Of a stretch of DNA of 64,000 bases, positions 49,460-58,065 are shown piece after piece. A model generated the notes under the pieces. That model was not told where the DNA came from, made no database searches, and saw only the letters and a program-made list of their open reading frames with translations. Source of the stretch: BRHc4a sp049323755 (lineage in GTDB: Bacteria > Bacillota > Desulfotomaculia > Desulfotomaculales > Desulfocucumaceae). The stretch lies in assembly GCA_049323755.1 (NCBI GenBank), contig JBMOPE010000004.1, positions 37,714 through 101,713 on the forward strand. The letters run 5' to 3'. Every line of letters starts with the position of its first letter. Within the stretch, counting starts at the first letter, position 1. A program made the translations under genes and the position numbers.

Positions 49460-50488
49460 ATGAACGGGGATGTTAAGAATTTTGACATCTTGCTGGGCAA
49501 TATGTTCCCGGCATACACAGACATAGTCGCTGAAATCTCCGACCGTTCAGTAACCATGAGGCTATTAAAAATGATTGTCGAGTCCGGTCTTGTTTTGCAT
49601 TCCTTTATTCCTGTCGGAAAGGCCAATAAAAGATTTAGCCAAATTATAGAAGAAGGAACAGCAATAGCATTTTGTGATCAAAAGAGCCAGAGTGCTTACA
49701 GGGTTGGCCTCCCTTTAAGGGTTATGGTGGCAAGATTTCCGGCTATGCCAACTCATAACTTTATAAGGATTAATTATGCCGGTGTAGAGAGCCTCGAGGA
49801 CAGGAACAGAGAGTTTATCTTAAAGAATAATTCCGAGGGGGTAACAATAAAGATAAAAGCTCTGGAGTGCCCGGGGTGGCTTGCAGTTTACCCCTCTGGT
49901 TCACTGCTTGCCGACCAGAGACTTGAAAAGAGGGTCCGGGACCTTGTGGTCAACGGAAGAGATTCGGTTATGCTAAAAGAATTCATGGAGATTGATGAAA
50001 AAAGACTGGTGAATTCCAGTAATATTGAACTTATAGATTATATTCCCGAGGACGCTAAGTTATGGGAGCAGTGGATGGGTAATATGGATACAAACCTGTT
50101 CCAGACTGTTGTCAGGCCCCAAAATTTTAGCGCTGCCAAGGGAAGATCTGAGGACTATTATCTTAAAATCATAAGTTATGGAAGCAGGAAGATAGGTGCC
50201 GTCTGGGTGGAAAAAATATCCCAGCGCACGGCTACTGGTGAGCTTGGGCTGATTATAGGGGAGCCGCGCTTTTGGGGTATGGGGCTGGGAGGCAGGGCTA
50301 TAAGCGAAATGATCTCCATAGCCAAAAATGACCTGAGGCTTCAGTTTTTATGGGTTTCTGTACGGGAATCAAATCAAAGGGCGGTGAGCTGCTATAAAAA
50401 AGGAGGATTTTCAATAGTAAGAAGGGCGCCGGTATACAGGCCCGACGGTTCATATAATATGTGGGTACACATGGAAAAATTGATATAA
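49460..50488 (+). CDS. Protein with unassigned N-terminal half and C-terminal GNAT domain
   Basis: 342 aa. From about residue 195 a GNAT acetyltransferase is visible (IGAVWVEKIS, GELGLIIGEPRFWGMGLGGRAISEMI with the Q/R-x-x-G-x-G/A loop, and VRESNQRAVSCYKKGGF). Residues 1-190 (FDILLGNMFPAYTDIVAEISD; RVGLPLRVMVARFPAMPTHNFIRINYAG) do not match a family I know. ATG 49460 has CAGGAGGC upstream. The closing terminator and the lack of partners give no functional hint. Confidence 0.7.
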   Translation: MNGDVKNFDILLGNMFPAYTDIVAEISDRSVTMRLLKMIVESGLVLHSFIPVGKANKRFSQIIEEGTAIAFCDQKSQSAYRVGLPLRVMVARFPAMPTHNFIRINYAGVESLEDRNREFILKNNSEGVTIKIKALECPGWLAVYPSGSLLADQRLEKRVRDLVVNGRDSVMLKEFMEIDEKRLVNSSNIELIDYIPEDAKLWEQWMGNMDTNLFQTVVRPQNFSAAKGRSEDYYLKIISYGSRKIGAVWVEKISQRTATGELGLIIGEPRFWGMGLGGRAISEMISIAKNDLRLQFLWVSVRESNQRAVSCYKKGGFSIVRRAPVYRPDGSYNMWVHMEKLI

Positions 50489-50494
50489 GTATGT

Positions 50495-50521
50495 AAGGCC
50501 GGCGCAGCCGGCCTTTATTTT
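50495..50521 (+). terminator. Rho-independent terminator after the GNAT protein
   Basis: AAGGCCGGC-GCA-GCCGGCCTT is followed by TATTTT. Confidence 0.75.
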
Positions 50522-50538
50522 CGTTAAGGAAAGTATTT

Positions 50539-50661
50539 GTTACTTTAAAGCGTTAAAGTAACCCATGGTTTAGTTGCAAATAACATTATAGCTTTGGGGC
50601 GTATCGGATAAGCCCCCGCACTGACGATAGGATACTCTACAATAGGTAAAGCTCGTACCTA
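50539..50661 (+). other. Possible structured leader upstream of the MFS permease
   Basis: Within the 315-nt gap at 50489-50803, GTTACTTTAA/TTAAAGTAAC is a 10-bp hairpin (50539-50562). GGGGC/GCCCC (50596-50616), GTATC/GATAC (50601-50635) and TAGGTA/TACCTA (50643-50661) are mutually competing or adjacent stems, also enclosed by AGCTTT/AAAGCT. It does not match a riboswitch class I can name. The half-arm AATTCCCAATTCCC follows at about 50664. Confidence 0.35.
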
Positions 50662-50803
50662 AACTAATTCCCAATTCCCAATTCCGGACCAATAAATAAT
50701 GCTTAACAATGCTTTATGCCATGGAGGAGAGTAAATATATATGAACGAATTAAAGTAAGACATTTATATTAAAACAATGTTGGAAGCTGGCGGAGGGCAA
50801 TAT

Positions 50804-52021
50804 ATGAGAAAAATACACTACGGCTGGGTGGTGCTCGCGCTGGGGATCCTGGTGGTGGCCGGTTCACTCGGATTTGGCAGGTTCGGGTACAGCATGATAC
50901 TTCCTTCTATGCAGTCTGCGCTGGGTCTGCCCCATGGACAGACAGGAATAATAGCCTCGGCAAATATGGCAGGTTATGTAACTTCAGCCCTGGTGGCGGG
51001 TATATTGGCGTCGAGGTTTGGTCCAAGGATGGTGATAGTAGTTTCCTTGCTGTGGACCGGCCTGACTATGGCTTTAACATCAATTGCCGGAGGACTGTCT
51101 TCTTTGGCGCTCCTGAGATTTCTCACAGGATTAGGCAGTGCCGGAGGCAATATTTCTATTATGGGCCTTGCCTCAGGGTGGTTCTCTTCAAAAAGAAGAG
51201 GTATGGCCTGCGGGTTTCTTGTGGGGGGATCGGGGCTAGCATTGACAGTGACAGGATGGCTTGTTCCGAATATAAACAAAATCTATTTGCAGGAAGGCTG
51301 GAGGTACAGCTGGCTGGCGCTGGGGCTTATTACTGTTATTATAGGCGTTTTGTCGGGATTATTCCTGAGAAACAACCCCCGTGAAAAAGGGCTTTCCCCG
51401 GTAGGGGGAGAGGACCCTGCCGCAGTCTTGGGTGGTGAAGAAAAGAGATACCTCTCCATAAAGGATATATTAATGTTAAAAGGCGTGCCGGGGATGGCTG
51501 CGGCTTATTTCTGTTTTGGGTTTTCATACATAATTTATGCCACCTTCTTTGTTAATTATATTATTGGAGAAAAAGGATTTAGTGAGGCCGCAGCCGGAAG
51601 CGTGTGGAGCCTGGTGGGGTTTTTGTCCATAGGGAGCGCGGTGCTATGGGGGACGGCTTCCGATTTAATAGGCAGACGTCCGGCGCTGGTGGCAGTTTTT
51701 ATTTTACAGGCTGTTTGTTTTGTATTGCCGGTACATGCCATGGGACAAAGTATAATTAAGGTTTCCGCTATTATTTTCGGTCTGACAGCCTGGAGTATTC
51801 CCGGAATTGTTGCGTCATTAAGTGGAGACCTGTCAGGACCGGAAAACGCCCCTGCCGTGCTGGGGCTTGTCACCTTCTTTATGGGAATGGGCCAGGTAAT
51901 GGGGCCCACAGTTGCCTCCTATGTCAAGGAGGTAAGTTGCACATTTAATGGAGCTTTTTATTTGGCATCATCGATGGCAGTGGCCGGGGCGGCTCTATCG
52001 ATGGCTATAAGACTTAAATAG
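50804..52021 (+). CDS. MFS permease (oxalate/formate-antiporter-like)
   Basis: 405 aa with 12 predicted transmembrane helices. The cytoplasmic loop 2-3 motif is LASRFGPRMV, and loop 8-9 contains ASDLIGRRPAL. MRKIHYGWVVLALGILVVAGSLGFGRFGYSMILPSM at the N-terminus resembles the YbfB/OxlT-type monocarboxylate MFS group. ATG 50804 has CGGAGGG upstream. It precedes the Mo-hydroxylase accessory genes by 62 nt, so it might import a heterocyclic or carboxylate substrate for such an enzyme; this is inference. Confidence 0.82.
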   Translation: MRKIHYGWVVLALGILVVAGSLGFGRFGYSMILPSMQSALGLPHGQTGIIASANMAGYVTSALVAGILASRFGPRMVIVVSLLWTGLTMALTSIAGGLSSLALLRFLTGLGSAGGNISIMGLASGWFSSKRRGMACGFLVGGSGLALTVTGWLVPNINKIYLQEGWRYSWLALGLITVIIGVLSGLFLRNNPREKGLSPVGGEDPAAVLGGEEKRYLSIKDILMLKGVPGMAAAYFCFGFSYIIYATFFVNYIIGEKGFSEAAAGSVWSLVGFLSIGSAVLWGTASDLIGRRPALVAVFILQAVCFVLPVHAMGQSIIKVSAIIFGLTAWSIPGIVASLSGDLSGPENAPAVLGLVTFFMGMGQVMGPTVASYVKEVSCTFNGAFYLASSMAVAGAALSMAIRLK

Positions 52022-52082
52022 AAAAAAGTAAATGGTGAAACACTTTGAACGTTAGCAGTGCTGTTTTACGGGGGTGCGTGTA

Positions 52083-52838
52083 ATGACCCTTATTGATGCC
52101 TTTGACATTGGGCGGGGGGATATTATATCTCTGGTGGGTGCCGGGGGAAAAACCACCTTAATGTACGCCCTTGGCAGAGAGGCTGAAAATAGAGGTTGGA
52201 GAGCGGTTTTAACTACCACCACCAGAATTTACCCTCCTGAAAAAGATAAGGATCTTACACTGATATGTGAATCTGCAGGAGCGGTTTTGGATAAAGCAGG
52301 TATGGTGCCGGAAGAAATAAAGCAAATAGTGGTTGCCGGGGGAGATGCCGGTTATGGAAAATTATCCGGCCTAAAGCCCGAAATTGTTGAAGAGCTCCTG
52401 CTTAAGGGCTATGATATAGTAATTGTTGAGGCGGACGGATCGGCTGGACGTCCTTTCAAGGCGCCCGGTAATGCCGAGCCTGTAATTCCATTTGGTTCGA
52501 AGCTGGTTATTCCCGTCATTGGTATAGATTGTATTGGGAAAACCCTTTCAGCCGAATATGTTCACAGGCCGGAAATGGTGGCAGAGATCACAGGGTCGAG
52601 GGAAGGCGATATAATCAACTCCGGCACTGTGGCAGGTGTACTTCTGGACGATAAGGGGTATAGAAAAAATGTTCCCCCAAAAAGCAGGTGGATACCTTTT
52701 ATTAATAAGGTGAATGAAGGTGAAAGGCTGCAAGTTGCCATCGAAATCTCAGGGATATTGGGAAAGAGCGGTGTGAAAAAAGTGGTTATTGGTGCGGCAG
52801 GGGAGCCTCATCCCGTTAAGGAGGTAATGGTATATTGA
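52083..52838 (+). CDS. yqeC: YqeC family protein, selenium-dependent Mo-hydroxylase maturation
   Basis: 251 aa. A P-loop-like ISLVGAGGKTTLMYALG (about 15-31), TTTTRIYPP, and IVEADGSAGRPFKAP are characteristic of YqeC, which co-occurs with selD and selenium-dependent molybdenum hydroxylases. Its exact reaction is unproven. ATG 52083 with GGGGGTG upstream is preferred over GTG 52074. The stop overlaps the TTG start of mocA by 4 nt. Confidence 0.87.
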   Translation: MTLIDAFDIGRGDIISLVGAGGKTTLMYALGREAENRGWRAVLTTTTRIYPPEKDKDLTLICESAGAVLDKAGMVPEEIKQIVVAGGDAGYGKLSGLKPEIVEELLLKGYDIVIVEADGSAGRPFKAPGNAEPVIPFGSKLVIPVIGIDCIGKTLSAEYVHRPEMVAEITGSREGDIINSGTVAGVLLDDKGYRKNVPPKSRWIPFINKVNEGERLQVAIEISGILGKSGVKKVVIGAAGEPHPVKEVMVY

Positions 52839-53428
52839 TATCTGCCGTAATACTTGCTGCGGGACAATCAGCAAGGCTGGGAGTTCCAAAGCAGCTGCTT
52901 GCCTATAAAGGCCGTCCCATTCTAAGGGTCACAGCCGAAAATATTTTGGCAGCACAGGTTTTCGAGGTTATTGTGGTTATTGGACATGAAGCCGGCAGGG
53001 TTTCTAAATCACTGGAAGGCTTAAGGGTAAAGATTATTGAAAACACCCTGTACAAAACGGGGCAGGCATCTTCTGTAAGGTCCGGGCTGGAAGCTGTTAG
53101 CCCTGATGCTGAGGCTGTGCTTTTTGCCCTGGGAGATCAGCCTCTGGTTAGATCGGAGACATTGGCGGTTCTTATAGAAAGGCATATGGATAGCCGGGGT
53201 ATTACGGCCCCTTTCTATAACGGCAGAAGGGGCAATCCGGTTTTGTTTAAGAGAGATTTGCTTAACTCAATTAACCTTATCAGCGGGGATACCGGTGCCC
53301 GCGGAATAATTGACAGACACCCTTATCTGCTCCGGAAAGTTCCAGTAAATGACTCCGGGGTATTATTTGATGTTGATACATGGGAGGACTACTGGCTGCT
53401 TGTTAACCGGCAGGGGGTTAACATATGA
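52835..53428 (+). CDS. mocA: MocA-like molybdopterin cytidylyltransferase
   Basis: 197 aa nucleotidyltransferase. ILAAGQSARLGVPKQLL (about 6-22) is the CTP-binding loop, with VIGHEAGRV, FALGDQPLV, GNPVLFKRDLL and FDVDTWEDY. It transfers CMP to molybdopterin to form MCD for xanthine-dehydrogenase-type enzymes. TTG 52835, with AAGGAGG upstream inside yqeC, and a 4-nt overlap at both ends show tight coupling. Confidence 0.88.
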   Translation: MISAVILAAGQSARLGVPKQLLAYKGRPILRVTAENILAAQVFEVIVVIGHEAGRVSKSLEGLRVKIIENTLYKTGQASSVRSGLEAVSPDAEAVLFALGDQPLVRSETLAVLIERHMDSRGITAPFYNGRRGNPVLFKRDLLNSINLISGDTGARGIIDRHPYLLRKVPVNDSGVLFDVDTWEDYWLLVNRQGVNI

Positions 53429-54270
53429 AGGGCTTCATGGTTCTGATAAAGGGGGCGGGGGACCTGGCCAGCGGAACCGCTCACAGGCTTATAAGATCAG
53501 GCTTCAACGTGGTTATGCTTGAGACGCCTGCACCTACTGCAATCCGGCGAACTGTATCTTTTTCAGAGGCAGTATTTACAGGAAGGCAAACTATTGAGGG
53601 GGTAACGGCCGTTCTGGCCAAAAGCCCTGAAAATGCGCTGGGATTGATGATAAAAGGTGTTATACCTGTTATGATTGACCCTTCCTGGAGTTCTGTCGGC
53701 GAGCTAAGGCCGGAGGTTGTTGTGGATGCCGTTATGGCTAAAAGGAATCTTGGCACAACGATACGTGAGGCCCCGATAGTTATTGGACTTGGCCCGGGTT
53801 TTAATGCCGGTGAAGATGTTCACGCTGTTGTAGAAACCTGCCGGGGGCATTACCTGGGGCGGGTAATAACAGAGGGGGCGGCTATTCCCGACACCGGAAT
53901 TCCAGGCATAATAGAGGGATTTGGTGAGGAAAGAGTTGTCAGGTCCCCTGAGGCGGGAATATTTATGCCTGAGAAGGAAATTGGTGATACAGTAAGTACA
54001 GGTGAAGTAATAGGACTGGTTGGGAAAGCCCCGGTTAAATCCGGGATACCGGGAGTATTAAGGGGTATATTGAAAAGCGGAATGAAGGTTCACAAGGGGA
54101 TGAAGGTGGGAGATGTGGACCCTAGATGCATAAGAGAATGCTGCTATATCATATCTGATAAGTCCAGGGCAGTAGCCGGAGGGGTGCTGGAGGCAATTTT
54201 GATGATGCTGCAGTTGAGGTGTCATGGGGGGGCTTTCATTGGATTCGGGAATGTTGGAAAAGATTGTTGA
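53425..54270 (+). CDS. yqeB: YqeB family (EF2563) selenium-dependent Mo-hydroxylase system protein
   Basis: 281 aa. VLIKGAGDLASGTAHRLIRSGFNVVMLETPAPTAIRRTVSFSEAV, followed by IGLGPGFNAGEDVHAVVETCRGHYLGRVI, is diagnostic for YqeB/EF2563. It is a Rossmann-type protein required with YqeC for the labile-selenium Mo hydroxylase system; the precise step is unknown. ATG overlaps the mocA stop (ATGA). Its 3' end overlaps xdhC. Confidence 0.88.
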   Translation: MKGFMVLIKGAGDLASGTAHRLIRSGFNVVMLETPAPTAIRRTVSFSEAVFTGRQTIEGVTAVLAKSPENALGLMIKGVIPVMIDPSWSSVGELRPEVVVDAVMAKRNLGTTIREAPIVIGLGPGFNAGEDVHAVVETCRGHYLGRVITEGAAIPDTGIPGIIEGFGEERVVRSPEAGIFMPEKEIGDTVSTGEVIGLVGKAPVKSGIPGVLRGILKSGMKVHKGMKVGDVDPRCIRECCYIISDKSRAVAGGVLEAILMMLQLRCHGGAFIGFGNVGKDC

Positions 54271-55336
54271 TCTGATTGAAGCGGGTACAGATGTAGCAAT
54301 AGCAACTATTATATCCACAAAGGGTTCAACTCCAAGAAAGGCCGGCACCAAAATGCTTATAACCCCCGGTGGTATAATATACGGAACTGTGGGAGGGGGC
54401 TGTGGTGAGGCCGGAGTAAAAAGAGAGGCATTGACAGTAATAGATACAAAAAGCCCCGTCTTATTAACGGTGGATCTTACTAATGATGTGGCTGCCGGCG
54501 AAGGTATGGTTTGTGGTGGAAAAATGGATTTGTTTATTGATTATATAGATGCCGGGGAAAGTGGGTGCAAGGAATTTTTTAAAGCACTCCTTTTATCCGT
54601 GAAAAAGAGAGAGAAGGTTTTACTTTTCACGGTGGTGTCCGGTGAAACCGGGGTCAGGGAGTGTGTGGGACGCAAAACTATTATTTCGGGAGAAAGTATT
54701 GTTGCATGCGGCGGTGAACTGCCGGAAAATATATATTTTATGGTGCGGAGCTTGTGGGAAAAAAATAAAATAAATTCGCCCCAACTTATGCAGTGCCAGG
54801 TTTCAAAATACGGTAACGTAGAGGTATTGGTGGAGCCGGGTATTCTTCCCCCGGAAGTGTTGATACTGGGCGGAGGACATATTGCGGTTCCTCTTTCAAG
54901 AATGGCTGATATGCTTGGATACAGGTTTACCGTTGTAGACGACAGGCCTTTATTTGCAAACAGGGAGAGATATCCGAAAAGGGGAGAAATTATATGCAAA
55001 GATTTTGAGACGGCGCTCAAGGATTTGCATATTGGCCCGGAAACTTTTGCGGTTATTATCACCAGGGGCCACAAGTACGATTTTGACTGTCTGAGGGAGT
55101 TGATTTCAAGACCTGCAGGATACATAGGGATGATCGGCAGCAGCAGAAAAGTGAAGGCCGTCATGAGTGAACTGGAAGAAGAGGGAATAGAGAAGGGGCT
55201 TTTGGAAAAAGTATACTCACCCATTGGGCTTGATATAGGGGCTCAAACACCGGAGGAAATAGCGTTAAGTATAATGTCTGAAATTGTGGCCGTATACCGG
55301 GGGGGCGGGGGTGCATTTCTTAAAGCTAAAACGTAA
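54239..55336 (+). CDS. xdhC: XdhC/CoxI family Mo-hydroxylase maturation protein
   Basis: About 365 aa. The N-terminal XdhC_CoxI domain (VAIATIISTKGSTPRKAGTKMLI, GTVGGGCGEAGV) is followed from about 200 by the XdhC Rossmann domain (VLILGGGHIAVPLSRMADMLGYRFTVVDDR; GYIGMIGSSRKV; SPIGLDIGAQTPEEIALSIMSEI). XdhC sulfurates and inserts Moco into xanthine-dehydrogenase-type enzymes. TTG 54239 has GGGGGG 7 nt upstream; ATG 54224 and ATG 54251 are alternatives. It overlaps yqeB by about 30 nt. Confidence 0.88.
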   Translation: MDSGMLEKIVDLIEAGTDVAIATIISTKGSTPRKAGTKMLITPGGIIYGTVGGGCGEAGVKREALTVIDTKSPVLLTVDLTNDVAAGEGMVCGGKMDLFIDYIDAGESGCKEFFKALLLSVKKREKVLLFTVVSGETGVRECVGRKTIISGESIVACGGELPENIYFMVRSLWEKNKINSPQLMQCQVSKYGNVEVLVEPGILPPEVLILGGGHIAVPLSRMADMLGYRFTVVDDRPLFANRERYPKRGEIICKDFETALKDLHIGPETFAVIITRGHKYDFDCLRELISRPAGYIGMIGSSRKVKAVMSELEEEGIEKGLLEKVYSPIGLDIGAQTPEEIALSIMSEIVAVYRGGGGAFLKAKT

Positions 55337-55364
55337 TTGAAAGCCAATTGCAAGGGGGCAAATA

Positions 55365-55412
55365 ATGATTTTGAGTAATTTTATGCCGGCATGGTTTACA
55401 TTTGTTGATTGA
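55365..55412 (+). CDS. Possible 15-codon peptide upstream of cysK
   Basis: ATG 55365 is preceded at good spacing by AAGGGGGC and encodes MILSNFMPAWFTFVD before TGA 55410-55412. No known leader peptide is recognised. It may be chance, a short regulatory ORF for cysK, or a remnant. Confidence 0.25.
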   Translation: MILSNFMPAWFTFVD

Positions 55413-55504
55413 AGGTGTATCTTTTACTGAGGAATAGAGGTTATGCAGTCCGGTAAACGGTAATAAACTGATAAATAAAATAGCTAAAAAGGACAGAGGT
55501 CGAA

Positions 55505-56386
55505 ATGATTTTTACTAATATCATTGATACAATTGGTAGCACACCTGTGGTTGAATTGAAGAATTACAGCAGTTCTGACGTTAAAATATATGCTAAGCTG
55601 GAGGGTAATAACCCAGGTGGGTCTGTTAAAGACAGAACTGCAAAATACCTGATTGAAGAGGCTGAACGTAGCGGGCAATTGAAAAACGGAAAAGTTATCA
55701 TAGAAGCAACCAGTGGCAATACCGGGATTGCCCTGGCCATGATTTCCTCAATAAAAGGCTACGGGTTTGTAGCTGTAATGCCGGAAAATGCCAGTGAGGA
55801 AAGGGTAAAGCTCTTAAAGGCATATGGCGCAGAGGTTGTTTTAACGGATGGGGATAAAGGAACTAACGGGGCCATTGAGGTTGCCAGAAAAATGGTAGCT
55901 GAGGATGACAGGTACTATATGCCCGATCAATTCTCAAACCCGGCTAATCCCCGGGCTCATTATGAAACCACCGGCAGGGAGATAGCTGAGGACATCCCGG
56001 ATATAACCGCCTTTGTGGCTGGAGTGGGAACAGGCGGGACACTTACCGGAGCAGGAAAAAGACTTAAGTCATATAATCCCGGAATCCATATTGTCGGTGT
56101 TGAGCCTGTTCCCAACACAAGAATACAGGGATTAAGAAATATGGAGGCATATAAGCCGCCTATTTATGATGATTCAATACTCGACTACAAGCTGGATGTT
56201 CCCGACGATGAGGCATTCAGCCTGGCCAGGGAATTATATGTTAAAGAAGGGCTGACAGCGGGGATTTCCTGCGGAGCTGCCCTGTGGGGAGCAATCCGGT
56301 ATGGAGAGATAGCTGGTAAAGGCAAAATAGTAGCCATCTTCCCGGACAGGGGTGACAAATATTTTAGTACGGAACTGTTTAAATAA
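55505..56386 (+). CDS. cysK: Cysteine synthase (O-acetylserine sulfhydrylase)
   Basis: PLP enzyme, 293 aa, slightly shorter than the usual about 310. NPGGSVKDRTA holds the PLP lysine (K42), ATSGNTGIALAM binds substrate, GVGTGGTLTGAGK is the phosphate loop, and TAGISCGAALWGA closes the active site. It forms cysteine from O-acetylserine and sulfide. CysM-like or OAS-sulfhydrylase paralogues cannot be excluded. ATG has GGACAGAGGTCGAA upstream, a modest ribosome-binding site. A clear terminator overlaps the stop. Confidence 0.9.
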   Translation: MIFTNIIDTIGSTPVVELKNYSSSDVKIYAKLEGNNPGGSVKDRTAKYLIEEAERSGQLKNGKVIIEATSGNTGIALAMISSIKGYGFVAVMPENASEERVKLLKAYGAEVVLTDGDKGTNGAIEVARKMVAEDDRYYMPDQFSNPANPRAHYETTGREIAEDIPDITAFVAGVGTGGTLTGAGKRLKSYNPGIHIVGVEPVPNTRIQGLRNMEAYKPPIYDDSILDYKLDVPDDEAFSLARELYVKEGLTAGISCGAALWGAIRYGEIAGKGKIVAIFPDRGDKYFSTELFK

Positions 56387-56411
56387 CCCGGGTATACTCC
56401 GGGTTTTTTTA
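56385..56411 (+). terminator. Rho-independent terminator of cysK
   Basis: AACCCGG-GTATACT-CCGGGTT with a following T run; the 5' arm overlaps the TAA stop. Confidence 0.88.
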
Positions 56412-56429
56412 TTCTAAGATTTATTAAGC

Positions 56430-56574
56430 CACAGAGGTCACAGAGATCACAGAGAATTTGCTCTCAGGTATTGCTCCAGGTCTGAAACGAAGTAGATTTT
56501 AAAGAAGCGGACCCTTTTTAAAATAATCTTTTATAGCTTTCAAGCAAAACTTATAAACCTCTGTGTCCTCTGTG
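56430..56574. repeat. Inverted element with 9-bp-period CACAGAGRT arms
   Basis: The left arm has CACAGAGGT-CACAGAGAT-CACAGAG (56430-56454). The right arm (56558-56574) has CCTCTGTGT-CCTCTGTG, inverted. About 100 nt of unique sequence lies between. No gene is visible in it. Similar iterated ACAGAGG sequences are common in unrelated bacterial genomes. Confidence 0.7.
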
Positions 56575-56647
56575 CCCAAAAGGACCTGAATTTAATTCTC
56601 AATGTTTCTGATTTTATCGGCCCGAATAAGTACACGCCAATCCGCTT

Positions 56648-57832
56648 TTACTGTTGTGCTGTGATATCAGAGTTTTTACTCCTGGTCTCAGCCCTGTCAC
56701 GAAGGAAATAGAATACCATGGCAGCCAGGGCCAGTACTGAGCATGCGGCGTATAGGTACCTGGGTCCGAAATTTGACATCACCATACCTCCCAGGGTAGA
56801 CCCGGCAATACCTGCCAGACCTCCTATAAACCCTGCCAGAAGTCCCTGTCCGCTTGACCTCAGACGATCAGGAACAAGTCTGGTCATGTAGCTTACCGAG
56901 CAAAGGAAGAAAAGGCCGAAGGAAATTCCGTGTGTAAGCTGTATCCAGGCAATAGAGGAGGGATCGGACAGAGACCAGAAAAGTGCCCAGCGGATAGAAA
57001 ACACAAGGGCTGCCGCTGCAAGCAGTCTTAGTTCGGTAAAGCGGCTCAGTATAATGCCGCCAAGAGCCAGCACCGGAACCTCGCTCAAAGCTGCTATCAT
57101 CCAGGCGTAGCCTATTGTTTCAGAGTTTCCCCCTATCTGGCTTATAAAAATCCCCATGAAGGAATCGTTGGCCCTGTTGGATGAGCTTAAAAGGGCGGTA
57201 AGAAGCAGAAAAGTTATTACTCTCCGGTCGGATACCAGCTGCTTCATATCACTCAGGCTTGCTTTTCTTCCTATATACAATGCATCTGACATAAAAAAGC
57301 TGATAATAAAGCAAAGAAGAAGCAAAGAAAAATAACAAAGGGGGAACAGTTCAAGTCCATTGGAGCGGAAGAAAAAGCCGAAAAAAAGAGCACTTAGTGC
57401 AAAGCCTATCGATCCCCATAGCCTGAAACCGCCGTAATGTCCCCCGGTTTGGTTGACAGAGGCCAGGGTAAGGCTGTCGGTAAGTGGTATTATGGGAAAG
57501 GCAAAAACATTGAAAATGAATAGGGCCGGCAGGAGAAGTTCAAATGTATTGATTCGGAAAACAATCAAAGATAAAACAGTTATAACCGCAAGTTGACATA
57601 TAATTAACTTTTTGACTGTTTTAAAGCGGTCACTTATAAAACCCCATAAAGGCTGAACCGCTATGGTAACCAGCGGGCCCATGGAAAAAAGAATCCCTAT
57701 CTGCCAGTTTGAAAAGCCCATATCGCGAAAAACAAGGGGAAGGTAGGGGAGGAAAAGCCCTATGGTTGAAAAATAAAAAAAGATAAAACACTTAAGTATA
57801 CGGTGTTGAAAATTATTATCGGGTTGAGTCAA
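56648..57832 (-). CDS. MFS transporter (LacY/nucleoside symporter-like, MFS_1-like)
   Basis: 394 aa with 12 hydrophobic helices. ILKCFIFFYFSTIGLFLPYLPLVFRDMGFSNWQIGILFSMGPLV and PLWGFISDRFKTVKKLII match the MFS_1-like/3-phenylpropionate-type permeases. The substrate is unknown. Its start lies 116 nt downstream of the tRNA-Pro terminator on the same strand, so it is transcribed separately. The start codon context (TTGACTCAACCC) is weak; TTG 57832 is assumed. Confidence 0.8.
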   Translation of the reverse strand: MTQPDNNFQHRILKCFIFFYFSTIGLFLPYLPLVFRDMGFSNWQIGILFSMGPLVTIAVQPLWGFISDRFKTVKKLIICQLAVITVLSLIVFRINTFELLLPALFIFNVFAFPIIPLTDSLTLASVNQTGGHYGGFRLWGSIGFALSALFFGFFFRSNGLELFPLCYFSLLLLCFIISFFMSDALYIGRKASLSDMKQLVSDRRVITFLLLTALLSSSNRANDSFMGIFISQIGGNSETIGYAWMIAALSEVPVLALGGIILSRFTELRLLAAAALVFSIRWALFWSLSDPSSIAWIQLTHGISFGLFFLCSVSYMTRLVPDRLRSSGQGLLAGFIGGLAGIAGSTLGGMVMSNFGPRYLYAACSVLALAAMVFYFLRDRAETRSKNSDITAQQ

Positions 57833-57947
57833 GGCAGTTTACTCCTAAGCAATTGATAAAGTATTATTATGCTCTGCTGTTACTTTTACCTTTAAGTCTA
57901 AATAAAAAATACCATGTTTGCCTGCTTGAAAAAGTCGGTGCAAACAA

Positions 57948-57982
57948 AAGACTTCACGGGATTATTAATCTCGTGAAGTCTT
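57948..57982 (-). terminator. Rho-independent terminator of tRNA-Pro
   Basis: AAGACTTCACG pairs perfectly with CGTGAAGTCTT, followed on the minus strand by TTTTGTTTG. Confidence 0.88.
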
Positions 57983-57987
57983 ATTTA

Positions 57988-58065
57988 TGGTCGGGATGGA
58001 GGGATTTGAACCCCCGGCCTCCTGCTCCCAAGGCAGGCGCGCTAGCCAAACTGCGCTACATCCCG
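57988..58065 (-). tRNA. tRNA-Pro (anticodon TGG), CCA encoded
   Basis: On the minus strand the acceptor CGGGATG pairs with CATCCCG. The anticodon arm CCTGC-CTTGGGA-GCAGG gives anticodon TGG. The T arm is GGGGG-TTCAAAT-CCCTC. Discriminator A and an encoded CCA complete the 3' end, 78 nt in all. It is monocistronic, with its own terminator. Confidence 0.97.
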
